64,000 bases of DNA from Saururus chinensis (taxonomy: Eukaryota > Streptophyta > Magnoliopsida > Piperales > Saururaceae), in the NCBI GenBank assembly GCA_035235625.1, contig CP141147.1:23356756-23420755 (forward strand), in the 5' to 3' direction. The stretch's first letter is position 1. Every line of letters starts with the position of its first letter. The position numbers and the translations under genes are program-made. The notes beneath the pieces were generated by a model that saw only the letters and a program-made list of their open reading frames with translations, ran no database searches and was not told where the DNA came from. Below, piece after piece: positions 47,851-62,520 of this stretch.

Positions 47851-48894
47851 CCATTGCCACTCTTGGGCAGAAAACATACAGTGCCACTTGGGCAGAAACA
47901 TACAGTGCCACTCTTGGGCGGAATCATACAACGCTCTCAACAGAGCATCAACGTCTGGGCTTATACAGCACACAGACCGAATCAAACATACATCGCTCTC
48001 AACAGAGCATCAAACGTCTGAGCTTATATAGCACGCAGACCAAATCAGAAACATACGCTGCTCTCAGCAGAGCATCAGACGTCCGGTGCTCTATACAGCA
48101 CACAGACAACATCCCGTAGGATAAACACCATGGCAAGACATGAGAAATGCTCAACCGACTCATTATCGGCTAGCCCAACACGGAACTTAATCCGTCGAAC
48201 CCTCAAGTCTCAAACTCACAACACTATCATTAGTTGTGCTTATAATTCAAGTTTGAATTAAGTAAATTATGCGGTACAATTATGCCACACAAACTCACAG
48301 TCCTCGACTGATCAAACTGAAGCTAAGCCCGATCGAAACCCAAATTCGTCAGGGCAGCAAACTTCACTTACCCGTCCACCTCATGGACAAAACTCATCGT
48401 ACATCAAACTCTTACAGTCTTACATACTTCGCCATTCATCTTATGGCCAAATCATCTTACACTGACATCATCAAATGAAGCTCCTTAGAGCCAACCCAGT
48501 TGTCGCCCTCTTACTTATATCTTACTTATTATGCTTATTTTTCACTTCATAATCTGTACATTATGCTTGTACAATTATGCACACTCTTACTGTTTAACAA
48601 ACCTCACCCGTCATACCCATATCCTTTGACATCCGTTATACGCTTACACATCCATATCCAGATCCATACCAACCACTGATACTTCTTACCATCCATAGCT
48701 CATACCTCTGCCCACATCCACATATACATATCCAAATCCAGACAAAGCCTTTGTCACCTCTTACTGTCCATCGCCCATACCTCTGCCCACATACACTTAC
48801 GCATATCCATATCATAGGCAAATAGTCATCATACATACATATGTCTATCACACATACGTATAATATACACATACGGTCATACATACGCACCTTA

Positions 48895-49215
48895 CAACTA
48901 TGCTCACTAGCCATCTCTAGTGCATACATACACATTTATACATACGTCAAACATACATGCTAGCCATCACTAGCACATGCATACATACGTCAGACATACA
49001 CGCTAGTCATCACTAGCACATGCATACATACGTCAGACATACACGCTAGCCATCACTAGCACATGCATAATCCATACATACTCCAAACATGGACGTTAGC
49101 CATCACTAGCACATGCATACATAAGTTAACATACACGCTAGTCATCACTAGCACATACTCAATCAACATACGAATCTTACCAATAAACACGCGAGTCATC
49201 ACTAGCACATACTTA
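48895..49215 (+). repeat. Tandem array of about 43-bp units with CATCACTAGCACATGCATAC
   Basis: The unit ACGCTAGCCATCACTAGCAC, ATGCATACATACGTCAGACATAC recurs about six times with growing divergence toward both ends. Weaker equivalents exist at 42520-42690 and 15170-15270. Confidence 0.85.
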
Positions 49216-49412
49216 CATCCAACATACTTACAGCCAACATGCATATCATATACATTTCAACATGCCATATAATCGTGCTTACATGCATATCATGCAATCG
49301 GATCGTTACTTTAACATCCAAAGCATGGAATCATACAATCCTAGCATGCTGCTACTCATTCAAAGCATGCTATCATGAAATTACGAGTTCAAAGCTCCCC
49401 TACCTCGTAATC

Positions 49413-49514
49413 ATGACGTTTGATGGCGAGGACACGAAGGTGGCGGTGTCGGTGGTGGAGTTGGGGGTCAAAACCGTTGCCTGGCTAAGAGAGCTGCTGT
49501 CCCGAGGATTTTAG
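49413..49514 (+). other. LTR-embedded reading frame beginning MTFDGED (copy 3)
   Basis: 33 residues: MTFDGEDTKVAVSVVELGVK then TVAWLRELLSRGF and a stop. It matches copies 1 and 2 up to RELLSRG, then is cut by TAG. Confidence 0.4.
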
Positions 49515-51128
49515 GAAGCGCCAGAACTATCATGGCCAAACAGGGTATCAGAAATCAATGCGGTAAAATCCGCGATCCATGGCGGCACACTAGGGCGGCC
49601 AGGAGAAATGTCGTGCCACCATAAGTGGTGGAGCGACCAGAAGTCGAGGGTGTACTCACTGAAGATCGGCCGGTGGCTAAGACGTGCTCAGCCGGCCACA
49701 AGATGTCGAAATCGGCCGTGGACAGCACCCAACGGCGACGATTTCGCATCAACAATGGGCCCACATAAGGGCGGAGAGCGTGGGGCAACGCTCAAGGACA
49801 AAGGAGAGGTGGAGGACGGCTCTGTGTCAACTCCATTCAGTGGCAAAGCCAACCGATGGTCAGGCAGCGCGAATGCGGCGCCTAAACCCAGAAGCACACG
49901 CGTGGCCAAATGCACACGCAGCCCAAAGGGGCGGGGGAGAGGGCTGAAAGTGGGCGACCCAAGACCCACAAAAGCCAATAGGGCCAAGGCCCTAGCTGTG
50001 GCCAATCAAAGCGGCGACATCGCCGATAGCCACCCACAACCAAAACCCATGGTGCGGGCGGCTGTGCATCTCGCACGGTATAGGGCAATGACAAGCGGCC
50101 CATTCCGAGCGGAACAATAATTGGGCCAAGTGGGGCTGACCCTCACTAGCACCGAGCCGGAGCAGAGCCCACGATGGCCAGATGGCACACAACTCACCGA
50201 TGACAACGACCCGAGACGCACCCAAAGCGTCTAATAGGGCAGAGCAATACAAATAGGGGTGAGGCGGGGTCGGAAACGACAAACCCCTACCGACACCGGG
50301 TCGAGGTAGGCTGGACGGAGTCCTACCGGTGGCCGGACGACAATTGGAAACCCACTGGCGTCAAAATAATGCCACGGGCAGTGAGATGGAGAATGTGAAT
50401 AAAAACCCAACCAAAGTGCCGGTAGCTCACCACGGAGCGAACAAAGCATGGCGGCGGCTCTAGCCAGCGCCTATGGGTTTGTAGCGGCCAACTAAACATA
50501 AGTCTAGTTGAGAGCGGCCGCAAACGATGTCAAAATCGTACACCCACAGTTCAAAAACGGGATTGAAGGAGAGAAAAACCCGAAAAAAGGTTTGGTACCT
50601 CGTGGAGGAGCAAAGAGGCCGTGGCGGCGGTCATAGCCGGTACCTACGGACTCGTGGCGGTGAGGCAAAGCAGATCCTGACAAGAACCGCCAGAATCTGA
50701 CGTTCGAGGAGGGAGAACGGAGCGACCGGAAATGGGCTCGGGTTTTCTCTTCTCTCTGGACGTGAAATTTTCCTTCTGTAAGTTTCTGGAAAACTTATTG
50801 GACTCCCATTTAAAAAGCCGTAATTTTACTATTCATCCTTTTAATTTTTACATCCATGTCCCTAATGCGCGTTAACTCACTGGTTACGCGTTATACCTCC
50901 AAAATTCATGTTGTAAGCGCGCAGCGAGGCCCGCGGCCTGCGACTAAGCCCTACACCCGACTCTACGGGTATAAATATGAGGGAAAATGCACAAATAAAA
51001 ATACACCATAGCGTCAGATTTTCCTGCCGAAAATGACCAGAAAAATAGTAGGAAAATCCCAAAAAATCGTAGAAAAATCAGGGACGTTACAGTTTTTTAT
51101 CACATGTATTTCTATAGGTAGAAGTACA

Positions 51129-52258
51129 CACTACAACAAAAAGGACTATTAGTGATGCTTTTTTAAGCATCACAATTAAAGCTTCACTAAAAACTACTAT
51201 TTGTAGTGCTTAACAAAACGTCGCAAAAAAAAATATTAGCGACGTTGTTTTAAAAGCATCGCGAATAGTACCATTATTTGTTATGCTTTTAAAAAAACTT
51301 TGCCAATACAATATTTTTTCTTTTTTTTAATATTTGTGACATTTATGAATAAATGTTGCTAATAGGTTATAGCATTTGCGATGCTTTTATTTAAGTGTCA
51401 CAAATATTACATAAATATATGTATATATATTTTAAAACATATAGCATTTGCGACGCTTTAATATAAGCATTGCAAATAGTGGTACTATTTGCGATGCATA
51501 TAAAAAAAATCGCTAATAGTGAATAAAAAAATATAGCATTTGTGACACTTATATATAAGTGTCACAAATAGTGATACTATTTACGATGCATTATAAAAAG
51601 TGTCACAAATAATATTATTATTCTTAAAATAAATTAATTAAGTTTGTTTTCTTTACTATATATTTACAATGCTTATATTTAAACGTCAAAATTTCTATAG
51701 GTATAATTTTTAGTCTCATTTTTATGAGACTAGGCTCACCTGCGTCACGTGAGGCTCTGCCTTGTGGGTGAGACTTAGCATTTTTATCACTTATTATATA
51801 TTAAAATAATAATTTATAAAATGTAATTTTTTTATTTTTTAAATATATAATAAATACAAAAAATATATATTTAATATTATTATTTAAATATAATATATAC
51901 AGAGAGAACGAGAGGAGGGAGAGAAAAGAGAGAGGCGGGAGAGAGAGTGAAAGAGAGAGGAGGTAGAGAGAGAAGAGAGAGAGAGGAGAGAGAGAATTAA
52001 ATTAATTTAAAAAAACTAAGTATTTGTGATGCATACACATATGTGTTGCAAATGCACAATATATTTGCGGCACATATTGCTATGTGTCGTAAATATATGT
52101 TATATTAGCGATGCATAGTTATATATGGTGTTAATACATGACGTATTTACGACACATAAGTATATGCATCATAAATACTTCATATGTTTTATTTTAAAAT
52201 AATTTGTAAGATATTATATAAATAAATATGAAAAAATGACAAAGAGAGAAGAGAGAGA
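51129..52258 (+). mobile_element. CACTA transposon end fragment with subterminal repeats
   Basis: Begins CACTACAACAAAAAGGAC, the canonical plant CACTA terminus, then has dense short subterminal repeats in both orientations (AGTGATGC, AGCATCAC, TTTGCGATGC/GCGACGCTT, GTGTCACAAATAGTG). The inside has a GA-rich tract (51900-52000) and an inverted patch (AGTCTCATTTTTATGAGACT, about 51711). No transposase was recognised. The opposite CACTA end was not found before the boundary at about 52260, so the copy is truncated. Confidence 0.75.
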
Positions 52259-52278
52259 GAGTCGTAGGGGTGGGCATT

Positions 52279-52402
52279 GTGCAAGCCCTTGGTTAGCTGG
52301 TGCACACAAACAAATGAGCTTGAAGCTTGCTCCAAAAATCTCAATAGTTTTATCATTGTAGTATTCCACTATTCTTACCTAGGGAGGAACCTGCCCTTTT
52401 GG
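52279..52402 (+). repeat. Block shared with 38925-39045
   Basis: CCCTTGGTTAGCTGGTGCACAC ... CTAGGGAGGAACCTGCCC TTTTGG is found in both places in the same orientation; here it leads directly into the Gypsy pol relic. Confidence 0.8.
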
Positions 52403-52407
52403 AAAAT

Positions 52408-55205
<2,798 letters not shown>

Positions 55206-55868
55206 AGTTGACCTTGAGCTACATGGAGAAATAGGATTAGAAGAGAAAATTGTACAACTTTTTTGTCGAACAATAGATCAAACCGTAGGAGCGATCAATG
55301 ACCTACTGTTGTTTGTTGTCAGTTCAAGCCGAGGCACCAACCAATAGATCAGGCCATGGGCAATCGATTAATCTAGTGAATCGTGCACTCTTAACCAATG
55401 CACGATCGATTGACCTTTCAATAGATCAATCAGCCTATTTTCGGGATAAGTTCAATTCCATATGGATTGATATTTTTGTTTGGGATTGCTCTTTTTTGAG
55501 TTTTTTTCTTTCCCAGGAGTTTCAATTCTATAATCTTTTATTTATTTAGGCCTTTTCTAGCTAGCTTATTTCTCTATTTTTGATTGGCTAGTGCTTAGTT
55601 ACTTATACTAGGACTTATTTTATTTACTTTTTATGTTATTAGGACCTGTATAAAAGACTTAGCTCTTGCATGGAAGTTATTAGTTCTGAATTTTCTAAGA
55701 ATATTATTAAAGAAGAAGATAGTTTCTTTCTCCATTGATTTGCCTTTTGATTTGCCTTATATATTGTGTATTTACTAGTGTAAATCGCAAGAGAAGAATA
55801 TTGTGTGCGTGTATAGTCAGATTCATTAAGTGACGTGAGCCCCATCAATCCTAGCCTTGCATCAGGTA
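55206..55868 (+). mobile_element. 3' LTR remnant of the Gypsy element
   Basis: Follows the end of pol immediately. It contains a CGATC-rich stretch (55255-55440: GGCAATCGATTAATC, GCACGATCGATTGACC), a TATA box (CTGTATAAAAGACTTAGC, about 55647) and a T-rich leader. It ends near GCATCAGG (55868), as expected for U3-R-U5. Exact 5' boundary not set. Confidence 0.55.
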
Positions 55869-57950
55869 TGTACCATGTTACGAGCCTTATATAATATGGT
55901 CATGGGGCTGGTCATGGAACCATTCAGGAAAATATTTTCGTTTGACGGGGAGAGTTACTCCCGTGGGATGTTATTGCCTCCATGTCTGCCATTCCCCTTT
56001 GTAAATGGGGCTTTGAGTATGACATGGAGCTCTCTTTAATCTTTTATCTCTACCATTGTTCATTTCTAGCACTTGGGCCTATCCCACCTGGTTATATCCC
56101 TGGGCTGGAGCATACTGCCAAGGGTGGTAGAGTACAACATCCTAATTGTTCTCTCGAGAGTGATGACCCTCTTTCGTTTTGATACCCCGAAAAAAAAAAT
56201 TTCACGTTGCCAATCGCTGGGTGGACGCCAAGGCCTACTCTCATATTCAGTCATAAAGAATTTCGATCATCTCAAGCATGTATTCATGTAAAGCAATCTC
56301 GGATAATGATTCTAGGATACCTACGATTATATTTGGTCGCATGATCAAATGAATAAAATTACTAACAAATATTTTGAGTTCCTTGTGAAGTGATATCATA
56401 GCACGATCTGCTTTTAAAGATGCCTGATATGATTCCTCAACTAAAAAGACCTCCATTGTGAGATTTGGATGATATTGATCGAACTTAATGGCTTCAAGAG
56501 ATTGCTTTTCTACGGACACATTGTCAAAGAAGCTTCATATATTGGCTTTTCTTCATCCCCCCCTCTTGATCATTTTGCTGGGATTGTGAATGAAAAGTGT
56601 TATTCTTATTAAGTTTGCAACCGTTTGGTTTAAAGCTATGTTGCTCACCAATGATAAAAGAAAAGATAATCTTTCCCTTTTCTTGGTTTCTTTCTTTTTC
56701 ATCTTCTTTTCACTTCTTTTTACAAGCTTTCATCATCTGATCCCATTTCCTTCATTGATTTTCATGATGTTGCCTAGTTCCATACCAGCAATGTACTCTT
56801 TTATCTATGTGAAGTTTTCTTAGGCTTCCTTGAGCATAAAAGAGATATGAATACACTTTTCTTATGTGTTCCCCTTTCCTTTCCTTTTGACTAGTCTTAG
56901 TCATTATCTAGGAGATTTCTTTATCTTTTTATGCTCATGCTTTTAGTAGGAGATCCAGCAAAGTCCCTTGTTCAACAAATTACAAGTCTCCCCTGGCAGC
57001 TAACAACAGAAATTAACCAAAAAACAAGTACTCCTAAATCTCACATTTTTCTTCGTGGCATCTTTCCATCTGATTCCATCACTGATCATTCTTCTTCCTT
57101 TGTTGTTCTCTATCTGATATATAATTCTCAATTAGGAGATTACTACTTAATTATATCTCATATTTGTCATTAGTATTGAAGTTGGAGGTTGGTTTTAAAG
57201 GATAAGTTTGAATGGTACCTTATCATTTCACTTCACTTTTAAATTTGCTTTTATCATAAGCGCTCGAGACTTTCCTCTTTCTTCTTTTTTGACTACCTAC
57301 CATATAGAATTAAACCATGCACCGTGTGACGGATTCATGGTACTTTTAACTATTCATAACTGCATAAGAGGCTTCTTATCATTTACATCTATTTATGGCT
57401 ACCCAATAAAAATAAAAGAAAAGATGATTATCTTTCAATCCCCATCGGTCCTACATCGATTGGACACTTTCTATGGTTTCAAGTTTAACAAAATGCCCCA
57501 TCCGTGGATTTTTCACTGAGATTAGCATAATGCGACAAGGGGGGCCCCATCTTATGTAGTGGTGAACCCCATTATCAATCTCCCTATCTCAATCCCATTG
57601 GTCCTGTCTACTTCTAGGAACTCCCACACGTAAAACCTTTACCATGGAAAGTTGCATGAGGTTACCTCATGACTATATTTTCCGTGAACATATTTCGTAA
57701 AGGATCATATTTTGACTAGGAAAAAGCTAATATGAACCGGGGCACACGCGTACTAGAGTGAGCCTCAGCTTCGAGAGCTGTCGGATCAAAATTTGATAGT
57801 GCTAGGAGGTAGGTAGGTGAGTTAAATCAAATGGCCCACAAAGCTCCGGCTTATGCCCCGCATAGTTCCAGCGATCATGTTGATACGCATGAGACCATGG
57901 TACTCTATAAAGGACATGATATATAGTTAAAAAAAAGTAAAAACGAGTAT
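55869..57950. other. No supported gene; one unassigned frame at 56247-56519 (-)
   Basis: The - strand frame of 90 codons (KFDQYHPNLTMEVFLVEE, SYQASLKADRAMISLHKELK, IFVSNFIHLIMRPNIIVG) reads like protein, but I do not recognise a family and see no start or splice context. The rest is AT- or T-rich with short frames. Confidence 0.25.
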
Positions 57951-57954
57951 GGAA

Positions 57955-58115
57955 ATACACGTGTTAGTGTGAGCCGGGGTATCACAAGCCATTTGATCAA
58001 GAACACTACCCACCCCTAAGTAATGTGCCCTATCAGATCAAAATCTCTGCATGAACTTAAGTTCATGCAGATGTTAGTGAGCCCAAACTTATACTAACAA
58101 GACTCATACCAAGTT
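57955..58115 (+). repeat. Dispersed repeat, copy 1
   Basis: GTGTTAGTGTGAGCCGGGGT, ATCACAAGCCAT, GATCAAAATCTC, GTTAGTGAGCCCAAACTTATACTA. Shared with 60798-61000 in the same orientation. It holds a palindrome around CATGAACTTAAGTTCATG (about 58054). Confidence 0.65.
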
Positions 58116-60227
58116 TATCACATCTATTCAGCCCGACCACCGGTATATTACCACCATGCCCTCCGCCATTCATGGTGCTGGCCAGTGGCTGCACTAGGCC
58201 CTTGGAGGCGCTTTGGCTGAGCTCTCCCAAAGAGATAGGACTCTTATTTTGTGTACTACTTTACGACCCAATTCGTAGTGATTGAATCGCCAATTGAACC
58301 AGGTGAACCCCACAGTGGAAAGCTTGTGATTATGACATAATTCACGTGAGACACATGAAACCAAATTCCCCATAGCTCCTTCCATTTATGTTGTGGGAAC
58401 CACAGACTAGGGCACTGCTTGATAAAGTTAGCACAACATTGCCACCAGCCACCACGCAATTATCATGCAAAGACGACTGGTCCCACTGCCCTTTTGTCTT
58501 GGTCTTTGTCTCCTCTACTTCTTTCCCCTGTCTTCCATATCTACTACCTGTCTACAAAAAAGTTGGTACACCCTTTTTAACCTTACGATAAGATCATGAT
58601 ATCCAATTGAAAACTAATATTATGCATACACCCACCCTATTTCAGTGTCAATATACAGGGAAGTTACAGGTTATTTTTTTGTATTTTTGGGGCCTTTAGG
58701 TTTCATGTGGGAAAGCCAAGGTGATTTGAAACATTTTGACATCTTCCCCCTCCATCCAAGCAAGTAAAATTTAAGATGGTAAAATTAATTAGCAGAACAA
58801 CACATGATGTGATTACCGGCCCTAAATATCAAAGTGAGCCAATGTTTTTTTATTTATGAATAATACTCTTGCAATAATAGCTCCATTTGATTTTTTAAAT
58901 TAAAATAAAATTAGTTTATTTTAAAAAAATCAGATAAAACTATAAATGCAGGACGGAGGGCATATAATTAAAGCTGGAGAAGGGGTACTACAAACATCTT
59001 AATTAGGCGAAAAATAATAAATCATTCTAGTCTTCATTTATCACTAAGAAAAGGAAACTCGGAAATTAATGAAGGAAACTTTGGTCTTCGGAGACACTCC
59101 GAGTTTCATTCTGTAGCTGACCAAAGAGATGACAGTTATGGCTTTGAGTGCCTTGGAAGATGCGGCTGTTTCGCTCATGCCAAATGAACGAGATAGAAAC
59201 ATTGAAGAAGGTCCTCATGACAACTTTGAATGGGCACTAATTCCCCTTGGTCCCACCCCACCAAACATTGTTGGCTTCATTTTTAAAATCATTGATATTT
59301 ACATGTTAATGTCAATTGGGAATCCAGCCTGCTAAAAAATGTATATGTTTCTGGGGAATACTAATCAATCCAGACCATCCAGCTGATGGACCATGGCTAG
59401 TGAATGAGTAACTACCAAATGAGTGCTATGACTAGTTAAGCATGAGGTCTGTTTACACTTAGTTTCTAGGGAAACATTATCCTATTCTAGTTTCTGACCA
59501 CATACATGAAGACATCAACAAGTGGCAGGTTAGTGTGTATTGGCAACAATGTACAAAGGAGAATCTACGAAACTTTCAATAAAATATTAGACCATCATAC
59601 TTTAAAGGGAAAGATGTTGAAACACTATGGTGGAAAAAGAATATTGAGATCAGCAGCAGGTATTTCTAAAGAAGGATGCAACTGTTATGATGACAGGTCT
59701 AAGGAAGAAGTAAATTCCAAGGTCTTCTTTAATGGGCACAATAAGAATCTTCTACTCTTGTGTTACAATAAAGTGAAAGGTTCTCATCATCATAATTTTG
59801 TTTAATATTCTTCCCCAATCACAACAAGTAGGATACTGGAGATAGATACCAATGAATGGGTAATAAAAGAGCTTAAGAGTCATATGTTCACACTAACCTT
59901 ATTCCTTTGTCAAACTATATTGGAAAAGATGAAGACATTCTTCACCTTGCCTGACAATTTGGTAAAGAAACATCTTGATCTCCAAAATTTCTTGTTTTGT
60001 CTCCATGTGAACAAAAATTTTTTAAAAAAAAGTGAATTAATAAAGCCGATAAGTTGGGCAATGAGAAGTAAGAGTTTCTGCATTTTACCTGTTGTACGTT
60101 TTTCCTGCCTCTGGTAGAAGGCAATGGTTTCTCCGTCCTTTAGAATTCTGAGTTGAGGGGAATGAAGCCTGGTCCGAAATCCTTCATGAACACAAGAATA
60201 TCATCTCCTTCTGTGTGTATATTATGA
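58116..60227. other. No supported gene
   Basis: Several frames of 60-100 codons (for example 59506-59805, +) have no recognisable domain. A small stem GAAACTCGG/CCGAGTTTC spans 59057-59107. Confidence 0.4.
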
Positions 60228-60265
60228 ATGGTTTCGAACCAGACAACATTCCCCTCAACTGTTCA

Positions 60266-60310
60266 TGAGAGAGAGAGAGAGAGAGAGAGGGAGGGAGGGA
60301 GGGAGGGAGA
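60266..60310. repeat. (GA)n(GGGA)n microsatellite
   Basis: About 12 GA units followed by five or six GGGA units. Confidence 0.9.
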
Positions 60311-60797
60311 TTGTCCATGCAGTATGTTCTCAGGAGCCGGTCCTTATATACGTGAGGTTATGAGGACGGATTCTTTGATGGGTCAGCTGACAAGAGTTCC
60401 ACTTTCTACGCCTTCTAACATGGCATTCACACTCGACATCCAGTTTTCATGTGAAGGAGGGCTTTTTACTTTATATTTTAACCTTAAGTTATAACGATAA
60501 AAGGTCTGTTAAGATTTCAACGTCGTCAAACTGTTTCATATTTGTTTTTTCAACCAAAAAAAAATCTGAGTTGTAATTTCAACACTTGAGGAATTCAGAC
60601 CATGCGGAGAGAAAAACCCGATTCTTCAAAGTAGTTTCAGACTTGATTTAAAGTCAATGATTTTCTCATATCGCTGCCTACCAAAATAATCAGAAATGAT
60701 GCAAATACTGCAATTTATATGCGATGAATATTTTTTCATTGTAAGGTTCTTATATAATTATAATCTGAACATTAATTTACTTTTGAAGAAGGAAAAG

Positions 60798-61000
60798 TTA
60801 AGATGGGTGTCAACGTGAATCCGGGCATCACAAGCCATCAGGATTCGATGATGTGCATCAATTAAGGGGGGTGGACGGGTAATTTAAAACCGATTTCCTA
60901 ATAAGTAATATATGTCATTAGATCAAAATTCAACAACTTGCTATGCTTGGGGTCATGTTAGCACATGTATGTCCGAGCTCATATTAGTAGGTCTCTTGAA
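60798..61000 (+). repeat. Dispersed repeat, copy 2
   Basis: GGGTGTCAACGTGAATCCGG, GCATCACAAGCCATCAGGAT, TAAGTAATATATGTC, GATCAAAATTC, TTAGCACATG..GAGCTCATATTAGTAGG, in the same order as 57955-58115. Non-coding; element type unknown. Confidence 0.6.
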
Positions 61001-62065
61001 ACAATTAGAGTTTGGTGGACGGCCAGGCTGGGGCTGCTCTAGAATACTAATTAAATTGAAATGAGGCAGCTCTATAGAGGAATATATTCAAGTCAACTCA
61101 TGATGTTTCCAACTCTTAAGTGTCTTTCAAATTTTCAAATACTTCACCCTCTTATATGTTCCAGAAATTAAGTTTCCAAAGTAAATGTATGAAGACACCA
61201 ATTAGATTTCCTTTTGAAGGGTCTGACTTGTTATAAGGATCTTGACATCAAGATTTCTTGTCAAGGAAAGTATTTTTCTTTTGCTTTTCTCCTAGCAAAA
61301 GGAAGGATGAGGGAGGTGGACGGCCATAAAAAATGGAGCTCACCCAAGTGGTTACATTCCAAGCTTCAATGGCAAGAAAACTAACCTGACATGCCTAACA
61401 GCTGAAGGTCGCGGCAGAATACGGAAAGTACTGAGGCACTTAAGACGATAAGCCTTTAGGTTCTACCTTGGACTGAGTTCACATGCTTTTTCTCTGTCAT
61501 TTCCTTTTTTTTACTGTATATTTTTATTTCAAATTTTAGCAATCATTATTATTTACAAAATATAGATAAACCCAGGTATTTTTAAGTTATTCTCATATTC
61601 TATATTTGATATAGCTTGTTATGGTTTGTTCTTTAGTTGATTGCTTAGAGCATCTCTAACTGTGTAGCCGAATTTTTTACCCTCTATTTTACATTTGGCA
61701 TTGGAAATAATGACATGGCAATTTGACATCTTGAAGGTCATAAAGTAGTATAAAACCTATTTAATTTAAATGCATTTTTTCTACAAGCAGCTTAGCCACT
61801 CAAATAATAGTAGTATCCTTTGTCCTTTGTGTGCATATGTACACAATATATTCGATCGAAGCTAGCTACAAAAGTCTTGGACTTATTGATTTTGTGTCTT
61901 TAACTCATTACTTTGGTTCCTCGGGAGGCTATTTATTTGGATTATTTTTATAAAAATTATTTTTTTTTATTTTTTGAGTATCTAGGGAAGTAGTCGTGAC
62001 ATATATAAATAATGTAATGACAACTATTAATTTGAAGGCAAGATTGAAGGAGACCCACACATCTA
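61001..62065. other. AT-rich DNA with a MITE-like start at about 61649
   Basis: GAGCATCTCTAACTGTGTAGCC resembles the common plant MITE opening GAGCATCTCCAAC. A matching inverted end was not found within the next few hundred bases. No gene. Confidence 0.35.
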
Positions 62066-62069
62066 CACA

Positions 62070-62520
62070 TGTTGTTGGCTCCTATTTTTAATGATGCTCT
62101 TTTAATTGCCATTGTCCCAGCCTCTTAAAATATTAGTGTTGGCAGTGAGCCCTAATTACTGGTTTAAGTGATTAGGGGCAGTTTTGTCCTTCTGCTTTGT
62201 AAGCCTAATATAAAAGGATTAGAGAGGGCAAAACGTGATAGACCAAATCAAGGAGAGCAAGCCGCCACTCACTAGGGAGAAACTAGGCTGCCACGCACGG
62301 AGAGGAGGCCGCCACAACTAGGAGAAAAATAGTCTTCTTTGAGGAAGAAGAAGGGCTTCTATTTCGTCTATGAGTTGTATGAGAGGTGCTGAGAGAAATC
62401 ATTATAATTCTCCTTTGTAATTATTTCTTTATCTAGTGGAATTATGTAATCCCGTGGATGTAGGCAACAAGGCCAAACCACGTTAATTCTCTTGTGTTCT
62501 TTGCTTTCTTGTTAGCATCT
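62070..62520 (+). mobile_element. Copia-type LTR (solo or truncated)
   Basis: TATA at 62208 (ATATAAAAGG), a leader with AGAGGGCAAAACG, then TTTATCTAGTGGAAT, the phrase CCCGTGGATGTAGGCAACAA, GGCCAAACCACGTTAATTCT and CTTGTGTTCTTTGCTT. This order is typical of the R-U5 part of plant Copia LTRs. TGTTGGCTCC near 62073 could be the 5' end. No primer-binding site or gag-pol follows. Confidence 0.65.

Larger units (their letters stand above)
46341..51091 (+). mobile_element. Full-length solo LTR, 4,751 bp, with target duplication GTTTT
   Basis: Starts TGTAATGCCCGAGATTTTTC and ends AAAAATCAGGGACGTTACA. The flanks are GTTTT at 46336-46340 and 51092-51096. This is the reference copy of the family in the window. 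From left to right it has an AT-rich 5' part, a 27-bp minisatellite, a 26-bp minisatellite, blocks with GGTCTTATAGTGCCATAGAAT duplicated, a CATCACTAGC repeat array, a conserved MTFDGE frame, a GC-rich region and an AT-rich tail. No internal retrotransposon genes adjoin either end. By length it would fit Tekay/Del-like or similar Gypsy LTRs; this is inference. Confidence 0.88.

Noticed and set aside
40491-51091. A complete retrotransposon bounded by the two direct long LTRs
   Set aside because: The 2.1-kb interval has no gag-pol, the left LTR lacks its 3' end, and the right LTR has its own GTTTT duplication on both sides.
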